DNA from: Halalkalibacter sp. APA_J-10(15)
Lineage (GTDB): Bacteria; Bacillota; Bacilli; Bacillales; Bacillaceae_D
DNA: 64,000 nucleotides
Direction: 5' to 3'
Assembly (NCBI RefSeq): GCF_023017105.1
Contig: NZ_JALKEV010000007.1
Span: 169,647-233,646 of the forward strand
A program made the position numbers and the translations under genes. Below, one piece after another: positions 52,287 to 60,793 of the stretch (position 1 is the first letter of the stretch; every line of letters begins with the position of its first letter). Under the pieces are notes generated by a model. That model worked only from the letters and a program-made list of their open reading frames with translations, had not been told where the DNA came from and did no database searches.

Positions 52287-53081
52287 TTACACCTCGACTT
52301 TGCGTTCTAACAACCAACATGCTAGTAAAAAGATAGTGATGCTAACGATCGTTTCAAGTACGTAGCTACCAATAAACAACGTAAAAGGGGAACCTTGCAT
52401 GCTTAAATCAACTTGATTTTGCGTTAATTCCCATTCTAATCCGGTTACGATTTCTGGAGGTTGGAAGGCTCCCCACATTGTTAATGTTTCATATAAATTC
52501 GTCTGTGCGAACCAGCTGTAAGCTCGTAAAGTGACAACGACGAAAATAGCGGTACATAGAAAACTAAGAAATCCATTTAAACGAGAACGGATAGCAAAAT
52601 GAACCATGGCATATAGCAAAAACCAAGCAGCGAAGGATAAGGCAATTAAAATAATGTGGACACTGCCGAAAAGACTCAGTTCAGTTAGGTTTAATAGTGA
52701 TAGCTGATCGTGAAAATATTCTGCATATTGGGACGAAATGAAAAATGTGATAAAAACAATCGTTAAACTTACTCCCATAGAAATCAGGCCAGCCGCTACT
52801 TTGGCAAGTAAAAGAGAGTAACTAGGAAGGGAATTGTGTAACCATAAATGCAATTTCTTTCGTTCATTGTGTAGGCTCACAAATAGATAGTATAGAAGGT
52901 AGAAAACGTGCATCATGATAGCTGCAGCGGTAAATATCATTAATCCTTCTGCACCTACTTCAGCCCTAGAGCTGAAGTAAAAGACCATTCCCCCTACAAC
53001 GAGAAAACCTATTAATAATGAAAAAAACGCTAATGCTCCATTATGGAGCTCTTTTTTTACTAAGTGAAACCAAGCGTTCAT
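52287..53081 (-). CDS. ABC transporter permease
   Basis: 264 residues with six predicted membrane helices (WFHLVKKELHNGALAFFSLLIGFLVVGG at the start). No strong family signature; it resembles ABC-2 type permeases of YtrC/YhcI-like systems. ATG 53081 lies after AAAAGGAGGCG; the frame extends to 53126 without a ribosome site. First gene of the operon, three bases before gntR. Confidence 0.8.
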   Translation of the reverse strand: MNAWFHLVKKELHNGALAFFSLLIGFLVVGGMVFYFSSRAEVGAEGLMIFTAAAIMMHVFYLLYYLFVSLHNERKKLHLWLHNSLPSYSLLLAKVAAGLISMGVSLTIVFITFFISSQYAEYFHDQLSLLNLTELSLFGSVHIILIALSFAAWFLLYAMVHFAIRSRLNGFLSFLCTAIFVVVTLRAYSWFAQTNLYETLTMWGAFQPPEIVTGLEWELTQNQVDLSMQGSPFTLFIGSYVLETIVSITIFLLACWLLERKVEV

Positions 53082-53103
53082 AAGTGACGCCTCCTTTTGT
53101 ATT

Positions 53104-53146
53104 ATTGTATTAATTAGATAGTACACTGATACAGAGTGGCTGTCAA
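53104..53146 (-). promoter_or_regulatory. Promoter and GntR operator candidate
   Basis: Minus-strand TTGACA (53146-53141), 17-bp spacer, TACTAT (53123-53118). The dyad AGTGTACTA (53127-53119) / TAATACAAT (53112-53104) overlaps the -10 and resembles the known YtrA operator half-sites AGTGTA..TACACT. Confidence 0.6.
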
Positions 53147-53211
53147 TACCATTTCACAAAGATTTTTGTTCGGCGATGAGATGGTCTTTCTTTTTGTTTA
53201 ATTGAAAACAC

Positions 53212-53228
53212 TGTTAGTTATTCTGACA
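53212..53228 (+). promoter_or_regulatory. TnrA/GlnR box upstream of nasA
   Basis: TGTTAGTTATTCTGACA fits TGTNANAWWWTNTNACA except one inner base. TATCAT at 53258-53263 as -10 would put the box near -50, the position used by TnrA for activation under nitrogen limitation. Confidence 0.7.
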
Positions 53229-53315
53229 AGGTTGTAGTTGAACACATGGGGATGATCTATCATTTAAGAACGTTTATGTACGAAAAAGAGATTAAAAAAG
53301 GTGTGGGAGAAGAGG

Positions 53316-54491
53316 ATGAACTTCAACAAAAAGCAGGCGTCAGCTTTGATATTTGCTACGGTCGCGATGATTGTTTCATTTACAGTATGGTCGGTATTTT
53401 CACCAATTGCGAATATGGTTCAGGAACAATACGCTTTATCAGAAACACAGAAAAGTTTCCTTATTGTAACACCGATTATTCTAGGGTCTGTTATGCGTAT
53501 TCCAATTGGAATCGTTGCTGATCGGTTAGGGGCAAGAAAGGTTTATGCTGTTATCATGGCATTTGCTGTTATTCCGTTAATTGCAGTAGGTTTTGCTCAA
53601 TCTTATTCAGCGCTTCTCTTTTGGGCTTTCTTAATAGGGATGACCGGAACAACTTTTACGATTGCAATCACATATGTAACAAAGTTTTTCCCGAAGAAAC
53701 AACAAGGTCTTGCCTTAGGTATTATTGGAATTGGAAATTTAGGAACGGCTGTGGCTGCATTATTCATTCCATCTGTTGTCTATCTTGTTGGCATGAGCTG
53801 GATGTTTTGGAGCTTGGCTGCTGTCCTCGGTTTAATGACCATTGTTTTCTGGTTTATGACAGAGGATGCCGATTCAGATCAGAAGCCACAATCGTTAAAG
53901 CAATCTCTTACTGTACTACAATTTAAAGATACATGGACTTTATCTGCTTATTATTTCTTAACGTTCGGAGGTTTTGTTGCATTTGGCTTTTATTTGCCTA
54001 CGCTGTTTCAAGAAATGTATCAGCTTTCACCTGTGGTAGCGGGTTGGTTTGTAGCTGGATTTGTCATAATTGCGACATTAATCCGCCCAATAGGTGGGTA
54101 TTTGGCAGATCGTTTTGGTGCGAATCAGGTGCTGACGTTTCTATTCGTAGGTATTATAACCATGGCTGTTATACTAGCTTTCAGTCTTGTGCATTTAGTA
54201 ACCTTTAGTATTGCTTGTGGAATCATGGCGCTATTGCTTGGTTCAGGTAATGGAGCAGTCTTCAAGCTAGTACCTGGAGTTGCTCCAAAGCATACAGGTG
54301 CTGTAACGGGTGTGATTAGTGCTGTTGGAGGAGTTGGGGGTTTTTTCCCTCCGATTGTTATGGGTTTCTTTTTGGAAATGATGGGGAGCTATGCGACTGG
54401 GTTTTGGTTAATGAGTCTATTTGCTGTAGGATGTTTACTTGTTCATATATACCCTATTGCTATAAAGAAGCAAGTGCTTCACCGTGCTTAA
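53316..54491 (+). CDS. nasA: Nitrate/nitrite MFS transporter
   Basis: 391 residues, twelve predicted membrane helices. Nitrate/nitrite porter pattern: FTVWSVFSPIANMVQEQYALSETQKSFLIVTPIILGSVMRIPIGIVADRLGARKVY and the glycine-rich nitrate signature GIIGIGNLGTAVAALF and GNGAVFKLVPG. Brings nitrate in for assimilation by the reductases encoded next. ATG 53316 is preceded by GAAGAGG; earlier in-frame GTG 53301 is less likely. First gene of the nas cluster, behind a TnrA box. Confidence 0.92.
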   Translation: MNFNKKQASALIFATVAMIVSFTVWSVFSPIANMVQEQYALSETQKSFLIVTPIILGSVMRIPIGIVADRLGARKVYAVIMAFAVIPLIAVGFAQSYSALLFWAFLIGMTGTTFTIAITYVTKFFPKKQQGLALGIIGIGNLGTAVAALFIPSVVYLVGMSWMFWSLAAVLGLMTIVFWFMTEDADSDQKPQSLKQSLTVLQFKDTWTLSAYYFLTFGGFVAFGFYLPTLFQEMYQLSPVVAGWFVAGFVIIATLIRPIGGYLADRFGANQVLTFLFVGIITMAVILAFSLVHLVTFSIACGIMALLLGSGNGAVFKLVPGVAPKHTGAVTGVISAVGGVGGFFPPIVMGFFLEMMGSYATGFWLMSLFAVGCLLVHIYPIAIKKQVLHRA

Positions 54492-54584
54492 GAATGTATG
54501 TCACATCTTATGACATACATACAGGCAAGGTGGAAAGTACGTGCGATAATAAGATGTAACATGAATAATAGCTGGAGGTTTGTT

Positions 54585-56903
54585 ATGAAAACTCAAAAGC
54601 TTGTCATCATAGGAAATGGAATGGCTGGCGTACGTTGTGCCGAAGAAATATTGAAACATGCAGCAAATGCATTTGATATAACGATTATAGGTAGTGAGCC
54701 GCACGGGAATTACAATCGAATCATGCTTTCTTCTGTTCTTCAAGGTGGAACGGACATGAAAGATATTATGATCAATGATATCGATTGGTATATGGAAAAT
54801 GGCATTACTTTGTATGTGGGAGAAACAGTTAAACGGTTGAACCGCCAAGAAAAAACAGTAGAGACGGATAGTGGACGAAAAGTTCTGTACGATAAAGTGG
54901 TTATTGCAACAGGGTCATCGCCATTTATGATTCCTCTACCGGGTATTGATTTGGAAGGAGTTATGGCATTTCGGACGGTTGAAGATTGTGAAAAGATGGT
55001 GTTGACTGCAAAATCATATAGAAAAGCAACGGTCATTGGTGGTGGACTATTAGGTTTAGAAGCAGCAAAAGGACTTTTACATTTAGGGATGGAAGTGGAT
55101 GTTGTCCATCTAGGCCCTTATTTAATGGAGCGCCAACTAGATGAAAAGGCTGCGAAATTACTGCAAGAAGAGCTAGAGCGTCAAGGAATGAACTTTTTAC
55201 TTGAAAAGCAGTCTGAGAGATTACTAGGTCGTAAACGAGTAAAGGGAATTGAATTTAAAGATGGTTCATCTGTTAGAACAGACCTTGTTGTTATGGCGGT
55301 TGGGGTAAGACCTAACATCACTCTTGCCAAAGAGGCTGGACTGGAAATGAACCGCGCTATTATTGTGAATGACTATATGCAAACGAGTGATCCAAACATC
55401 TATGCGGTCGGTGAATGTGTTGAGCATCGGGGCTTCGTATATGGACTTGTAAAGCCTTTGTACGAGCAAGGAGTTGTGTTGGCGAAGCATTTGTGCGAAC
55501 AACCAACACGTGGCTATCAAGGAACGATATTGTCCACACAACTGAAAATATCTGGCGTCGACGTCTTCTCTGTCGGGCAGTTTCATGATAGTGATGATAC
55601 GGAATGCATCATGATGTTAGATGAGACAGAATCTATATACAAAAAGGTTGTATTTCAGGATGATTGTGCAGTCGGTGCTGTGTTGTACGGTGATACAAAA
55701 GAGGGAACACAATTAATGGAAATGATTGCAAAAGGTGAAAAGCGTGAAATGGTGAAAGAGATTCTAATGAATGCTCACCCTCAGGCAGAAGGGCACCTAG
55801 CTGAAATGCCTATGTCGCAAACGATTTGTAATTGCAATAATGTTTCGAAAGGGACAATAATTGAAGCTGTTCAAAAGCACGGTTGTTCAACCGTTGATGA
55901 GATAAAGGCCTGTACTAAGGCATCTGGCTCTTGTGGTGGATGTAAGCCAATGGTAGCTGAGATGCTATCATATATTCAAAGTGATCAGTTTAATGAAACG
56001 ATGGTGGAAGAACCTTTCTGTACGTGTACATCGTTAACAGAAAATGAAGTAGTCGAGCATATTGTGCATGAACGGTTAACGACAATGGATGAAGTGCGCA
56101 CTAAGCTTAATTGGGTGAGCAATGGTTGTGAAGTATGTACAAAGGCTCTTCGTTATTATTTTCGTATGATCTATCAACGCACGGAATTAATGGGAGATTT
56201 AGATCGGCTTGTTGGAGTGCAAAAGCAAGGTGATGGACGTTTTACACTAACGTTACCAATTAAAGGAGTACTTCTAACGGGGGAGTACCTTCATGAGTTA
56301 ACCTTAATAATGAAAGAGTTCAATCAACCATATTTAGCTTTAACAGAAAACCAGCAGTTAACATTGATGGATGTAGAAGAGACAGATGTTCTATCCGTTA
56401 TGGATCGACTGAACATAGAACGGAAGTATGCGTCGGACTTTTGGGTTCATCATGTAAGAACGTCAATAGTAAAACAAAATCTAGAGAGACAATATGTGAA
56501 TGATATGTATCAAGTGGCCGAAGAGCTAGATAGTGTGATTGATAATAGATTTGCACCACAGCATGTTTATATAACAGTTGCTGATGGTTTTGATCAGAAC
56601 TCGACTGTTGAAAAGGGGCTAACTCTTGTTCGAATGAGTCGTGGATGGGAAATGTATATTCATGATACTTTAATTTCAATTGTTGGTCGAGAAGATGTGA
56701 ATTCCTATGCAATTGCACTTATTCAATACTATCGAGAGACAGCGAGCTATTTAGAAGAGCTTAATACGTGGCTTAATCGGGTTGGCCTCATTCACATAAG
56801 AGAATTGATTTATGAAGATGATTTGCGTGATCAAATATGGAACGATTTTACGCAAGCTAAAGAGCATGAATGGGATAAAAGTAATCAAGTTATGAGTAAA
56901 TAA
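54585..56903 (+). CDS. nasB: Assimilatory nitrate reductase electron-transfer subunit
   Basis: 772 residues. Two Rossmann FAD/NADH domains (LVIIGNGMAGVRC; ATVIGGGLLGLEAAKGL), two BFD-like [2Fe-2S] Cys clusters (TICNCNN..GSCGGCKP and FCTCTS..CEVCTK), then a C-terminal part homologous to nitrite reductase but lacking the sirohaem/4Fe-4S cysteines found in NasD, as in Bacillus NasB. It passes electrons from NADH to NasC. ATG 54585 follows CTGGAGG; the frame extends upstream to 54498 without a ribosome site. It is a paralogue of nasD further down. Confidence 0.9.
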   Translation: MKTQKLVIIGNGMAGVRCAEEILKHAANAFDITIIGSEPHGNYNRIMLSSVLQGGTDMKDIMINDIDWYMENGITLYVGETVKRLNRQEKTVETDSGRKVLYDKVVIATGSSPFMIPLPGIDLEGVMAFRTVEDCEKMVLTAKSYRKATVIGGGLLGLEAAKGLLHLGMEVDVVHLGPYLMERQLDEKAAKLLQEELERQGMNFLLEKQSERLLGRKRVKGIEFKDGSSVRTDLVVMAVGVRPNITLAKEAGLEMNRAIIVNDYMQTSDPNIYAVGECVEHRGFVYGLVKPLYEQGVVLAKHLCEQPTRGYQGTILSTQLKISGVDVFSVGQFHDSDDTECIMMLDETESIYKKVVFQDDCAVGAVLYGDTKEGTQLMEMIAKGEKREMVKEILMNAHPQAEGHLAEMPMSQTICNCNNVSKGTIIEAVQKHGCSTVDEIKACTKASGSCGGCKPMVAEMLSYIQSDQFNETMVEEPFCTCTSLTENEVVEHIVHERLTTMDEVRTKLNWVSNGCEVCTKALRYYFRMIYQRTELMGDLDRLVGVQKQGDGRFTLTLPIKGVLLTGEYLHELTLIMKEFNQPYLALTENQQLTLMDVEETDVLSVMDRLNIERKYASDFWVHHVRTSIVKQNLERQYVNDMYQVAEELDSVIDNRFAPQHVYITVADGFDQNSTVEKGLTLVRMSRGWEMYIHDTLISIVGREDVNSYAIALIQYYRETASYLEELNTWLNRVGLIHIRELIYEDDLRDQIWNDFTQAKEHEWDKSNQVMSK

Positions 56904-56937
56904 ATGTGGAACAAGCTTGTAGAAGGGTGTGAGACAT

Positions 56938-59073
56938 TTGGCAGAACGATTAGTAAAGTATTCACGTGCTCAACAGAAAGATGTACAGGATGAACGATCC
57001 TATGATGCACAGTGCCCTTATTGTAGTATGCAATGTAAAATGAGAGTCATTGAGCAAAAGGGACCGAGTCGTACTCAGTATAAAACAATTGCACTAGATA
57101 ACCCAACTTCTGAAGGGAGGTTGTGTGTGAAAGGCATTCATGCTTATCAGCATGCCGTGCACCGTGAACGGGTGAAACAGCCCTTATTCAAAGTAGACGG
57201 ACAATTCGTTCCTGTATCATGGGAGTTTGCTCTTGCTGTAATGAAAGAGAAATTCACAAAGATTCAAGAAGAGTTTGGGACTGATGCTGTCTCGGTATAT
57301 GGTGGAGGGTCCTTAACAAATGAAGAAGCTTATTTGTTAGGTAAGTTTGCCCGTGTGGCCTTAAAAACAAAGTATATTGATTACAATGGGCGCTTTTGTA
57401 TGTCGGCAGCAGCTTCGGCAGCTAATCAAGCATTTGGGATTGATCGAGGTTTAACGAATCGATTAGATGAAATTGAACAAACGGATTGTATTATTTTAGC
57501 AGGTACGAATATAGCTGAATGCCAACCGACTATTATGCCCTATTTCGAACGTGCAAAAGAGAATGGAACGAAAATAATTGTCATTGATCCGCGTGTAACA
57601 GAGACATCTAAAATGGCTGACTGGCATATTCAGTTGAAGCCTGGGACGGATGCAGCATTAGCCAATGGTTTATTAAAATTAATTATTGAGCATGGCTATA
57701 TAGATGAAGCCTTTTTGTCTGAACGAACGACTGGGTTCGACGAGGTGATGGATCATGTCCAATCAATGGAGATTGAATCGATATCAACTCTGACAGATGT
57801 GTCAGTTGAACAGTTAGAGAAGGTAGCATTGACTTTTGGTAAAGCGGAACGAGCGATGATTTTCACTGCCCGAGGTGTCGAACAACAAACGGATGGGTAT
57901 ATGGCTGTTCGTAATTTTCTCAATCTTTTGTTGGCGACAGGGAGTATAGGGAAATTGGGCTGTGGATATGGTGCGATAACAGGACAAGGTAATGGACAAG
58001 GTGGACGAGAGCATGGCCAAAAGGCAGATCAACTACCAGGTTATCGTTCTATTGAAAATAAGGAGCATCGTCAATATATAGCTGATGTTTGGGGTGTCAA
58101 TGAGGAAGATTTACCACGCAAAGGTGTGTCAGCGTATGAAATGATGGAAAAGATACATGAGGGTGAGATTAAAGCAATGTTTATTATGGGTTCAAACCCG
58201 ATTGTTTCTAACCCTAATGCAACGTATGTAAAAGAGGCGTTAGAAAAGCTATCGTTTATCGTTTCAGTAGATATGTTTATCTCCGAGTCAGGGAAGCTTG
58301 CTGATTTGATTTTACCAACGACTTCGTATTTAGAAGATGAGGGTACGATGACAAATGTTGAGGGACGTGTCATGCTGCGGCCAGCTTCTAAGGAAAAGCC
58401 TGGAGAAACAAAGCATGATTGGGAAATTCTTTGTGAGGTTGCAGGTGTGTTAGGAAAAGAAAAATATTTTGCATTTCATTCTGCGGAACAAATATTTGAT
58501 GAGTTAAGAGTAGCAAGTCGTGGCGGAATCGCTGATTATTATGGGATTACGTATGAACGACTTCGAGAAGGAGATGGGATCTTTTGGCCATGTCCAACGA
58601 CAAATCACTCGGGAACAGAACGGTTATTTGAAGAGAAGTTCTACCATCAAGATAAAAAGGCGAAACTAATGGCAGTTTCGAATACACCTGCGAAGAAGAA
58701 GGAATCGACTAGTTTGGAATTTCCTCTATATCTTACTACAGGACGTGTTGTAGCTCATTATTTAACAGGTGTCCAAACGAGACGAAGCTCGTCATTAGCA
58801 GCAAGAGATATTGAATCTCACATTCAAATTCATCCAGAAACAGCGGATAAGTATGGAATTGAGGAAGGGAGATTAGTGAAAATTCGATCAGAGCGTGGGG
58901 AAATTGTTGTTCGTAGTCGTTTCTCTACAGATGTTCGTTTTGATACGGTCTTTGTTCCGTTTCATTGGGCTGAATCGCAGAATATTAATGATCTTATTTC
59001 AAATGAGTTAGATCCGACCTGTCGTATGCCAGGTTTTAAAATTGCAGCAGTCCATATAACGATGGTTACATGA
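56938..59073 (+). CDS. nasC: Assimilatory nitrate reductase catalytic subunit
   Basis: 711 residues. N-terminal 4Fe-4S cysteines CPYCSMQC..GRLCVKG, then molybdopterin oxidoreductase domains (NGRFCMSAAASAANQAFG, TGQGNGQGGREHGQKADQLPGYR) and the C-terminal dinucleotide-binding domain (YLTTGRVVAHYLTGVQTRRS). Reduces nitrate to nitrite in the cytoplasm with Mo-bis-MGD. TTG 56938 lies eight bases after AGAAGGGTG and gives MAERLVKYSRAQQ, matching the start of Bacillus NasC, so it is preferred to GTG 56929. Confidence 0.93.
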   Translation: MAERLVKYSRAQQKDVQDERSYDAQCPYCSMQCKMRVIEQKGPSRTQYKTIALDNPTSEGRLCVKGIHAYQHAVHRERVKQPLFKVDGQFVPVSWEFALAVMKEKFTKIQEEFGTDAVSVYGGGSLTNEEAYLLGKFARVALKTKYIDYNGRFCMSAAASAANQAFGIDRGLTNRLDEIEQTDCIILAGTNIAECQPTIMPYFERAKENGTKIIVIDPRVTETSKMADWHIQLKPGTDAALANGLLKLIIEHGYIDEAFLSERTTGFDEVMDHVQSMEIESISTLTDVSVEQLEKVALTFGKAERAMIFTARGVEQQTDGYMAVRNFLNLLLATGSIGKLGCGYGAITGQGNGQGGREHGQKADQLPGYRSIENKEHRQYIADVWGVNEEDLPRKGVSAYEMMEKIHEGEIKAMFIMGSNPIVSNPNATYVKEALEKLSFIVSVDMFISESGKLADLILPTTSYLEDEGTMTNVEGRVMLRPASKEKPGETKHDWEILCEVAGVLGKEKYFAFHSAEQIFDELRVASRGGIADYYGITYERLREGDGIFWPCPTTNHSGTERLFEEKFYHQDKKAKLMAVSNTPAKKKESTSLEFPLYLTTGRVVAHYLTGVQTRRSSSLAARDIESHIQIHPETADKYGIEEGRLVKIRSERGEIVVRSRFSTDVRFDTVFVPFHWAESQNINDLISNELDPTCRMPGFKIAAVHITMVT

Positions 59074-59166
59074 TGATTTATCAATCTATGATAAATAACG
59101 TAGACCTTTACAATTCATTGTTAATTCACGACAAAAATGAGCAAGAATTTGAACGGAATGAAGGCA

Positions 59167-59199
59167 AGAAAAGACGTGTTCCCGTCTTTTCTTTTTTTC
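59167..59199 (+). terminator. Terminator between nasC and nasF
   Basis: AGAAAAGACG (59167-59176), loop TGTTCC, CGTCTTTTCT (59183-59192), then TTTTTTC. It divides the nas cluster into nasABC and nasFDE. Confidence 0.8.
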
Positions 59200-59200
59200 T

Positions 59201-59217
59201 TGTTAGGATATCTGACA
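59201..59217 (+). promoter_or_regulatory. TnrA/GlnR box upstream of nasFDE
   Basis: TGTTAGGATATCTGACA fits TGTNANAWWWTNTNACA except one inner base and shares TGTTAG....TCTGACA with the box before nasA. It indicates a second nitrogen-controlled promoter directly after the terminator; no clear -10 was found at the expected distance. Confidence 0.65.
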
Positions 59218-59281
59218 CAAACTAACATGTATTTTCAAGATTGCTTTAAACTAATGATTAAGAGAAAGGGGGCGACAGATT

Positions 59282-60766
59282 TTGCAACAGCGAGGGATCG
59301 TTTATTTTGTTGGAGCTGGACCAGGAGATCCAGAGTTGCTCACAATAAAAGGGAGACGTGTATTAAGGGAAGCGGATGTGATTATCTTTGATCGATTAGT
59401 AAATCCGATTCTCTTAATGGAAACGAAATCAGATGCTAAATTGGTCTATTGTGGGAAGCAACCTTGTCAGCACCTTCTCAGACAAGAAGATATCCATAAA
59501 GAATTACTCATTCATGCTCGAAAAGGGAAAATAGTTGTGCGCTTAAAAGGTGGTGACCCCTCTGTATTTGGAAGAGTCGGAGAAGAAGCAGAGTCTCTTT
59601 CAAAGCATGGAATTAGCTTTGAAATCATTCCTGGCATAACTGCAGGAATTGCAGTGCCAGCTTATGCGGGAGCAACGATTACACATCGAGAGCATTCTAG
59701 GTCATTTGCTGTTGTATCTGGTCATAGCAAATCACGTGACGGTCAACCTCGAGTGGACTGGGGGGCATTGGCGAGCGGTGTTGATACAATTGTGTTTTAC
59801 ATGGGGATCAAGCATGTAACAACGATTGTTGAACAATTGCAAGCGCATGGAATGAAGCGAAAAACTCCGGTTCTTATCATTCAATGGGGTACGTATAGCC
59901 GACAGCGAACGATTGAAGGGACTTTAGCCACGATTGTTCAAGAAGTGAGTAAGGCTAAAGTAATGAATCCTGCCATTATTATGGTTGGTGATGTGGTTAC
60001 GTTACGGAAGAAGCTTCAATGGTTTGAAAATCGTCCTTTATCAGGTATAAGTATTTTTATCCCAAAAGAAGATCGGTGTGATGATTCGCAAACATTACAA
60101 AAATGGAGACGACTTGGAGCAGACATATATAGTAAGCCATTATCAATAAAGAAAAGGTTAACCGTCAGTCAGATGGATAGGATATTGGAACTGCCAGAAG
60201 CGGAGAAGTTAACCTTCTTATCAAGCTCTAGTGTTGTAGCTTTTATTCAGTCGTTACATGATAGAGAGATTGATAGGCGACGCATACTAGCTGAATTCTA
60301 CTGTATGGATGACCAAACAAAAGAGGAGTTAAAGAAAGCAGGCTTCATAGCAACAAAAGTTCATCGCTTATCCGAATTGAATTCGCCAATTGTGGTTGGG
60401 AGTAAGCTTGAATTAACTTCTTTAGGTGGATTTAGAGGGGACGGACAGTTTATTCAAATCGATGAAATGGTAACAGTTCGCGAAAAGCAAATGATGCAAA
60501 GAATGATAGAGGAACAGCATGTAAATACGCTTATTTTAACGAATAAGAGTCATGCGATAAACTTTTTGAATCTTTTGAAAGAAATACAAAAGACACCATC
60601 ATTACTAGCGGCAACTTGTACCATTATTTGTGAAGAGCAAGTGGGAGAGACACTTCAATCAATGGGAATAGTGCCAGCTTATATGTATAAAGAGAAATTA
60701 GGAAGCGATGAATTGCTTTTTGCGCAGGCAAAAGTCGCACTTCCTGAAGTACAAATAGAAAGCTAA
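59282..60766 (+). CDS. nasF: Uroporphyrinogen-III C-methyltransferase/HemD fusion
   Basis: 494 residues. N-terminal SUMT domain (about 1-245): VYFVGAGPGDPELLTIKGRRVLREADVIIFDRLV, VVRLKGGDPSVFGRVGEEA, PVLIIQWGT. C-terminal ~235 residues resemble uroporphyrinogen-III synthase but are poorly conserved. It makes precorrin-2 for sirohaem, the cofactor of NasD. TTG start, preceded by AAAGGGGGCG. In Bacillus subtilis nasF is the last nas gene; here it precedes nasD. Confidence 0.9.
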   Translation: MQQRGIVYFVGAGPGDPELLTIKGRRVLREADVIIFDRLVNPILLMETKSDAKLVYCGKQPCQHLLRQEDIHKELLIHARKGKIVVRLKGGDPSVFGRVGEEAESLSKHGISFEIIPGITAGIAVPAYAGATITHREHSRSFAVVSGHSKSRDGQPRVDWGALASGVDTIVFYMGIKHVTTIVEQLQAHGMKRKTPVLIIQWGTYSRQRTIEGTLATIVQEVSKAKVMNPAIIMVGDVVTLRKKLQWFENRPLSGISIFIPKEDRCDDSQTLQKWRRLGADIYSKPLSIKKRLTVSQMDRILELPEAEKLTFLSSSSVVAFIQSLHDREIDRRRILAEFYCMDDQTKEELKKAGFIATKVHRLSELNSPIVVGSKLELTSLGGFRGDGQFIQIDEMVTVREKQMMQRMIEEQHVNTLILTNKSHAINFLNLLKEIQKTPSLLAATCTIICEEQVGETLQSMGIVPAYMYKEKLGSDELLFAQAKVALPEVQIES

Positions 60767-60793
60767 TTTTATTCAAGATAGGAGCGATTTTTT

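Noticed and set aside
53246-53521. 91-codon frame before nasA
   Set aside because: Overlaps the promoter and the nasA start in another frame; cysteine-rich nonsense pattern typical of a shadow.
59137-59391. 84-codon frame between nasC and nasF
   Set aside because: Contains the terminator and the TnrA box and overlaps nasF in another frame; no ribosome site.
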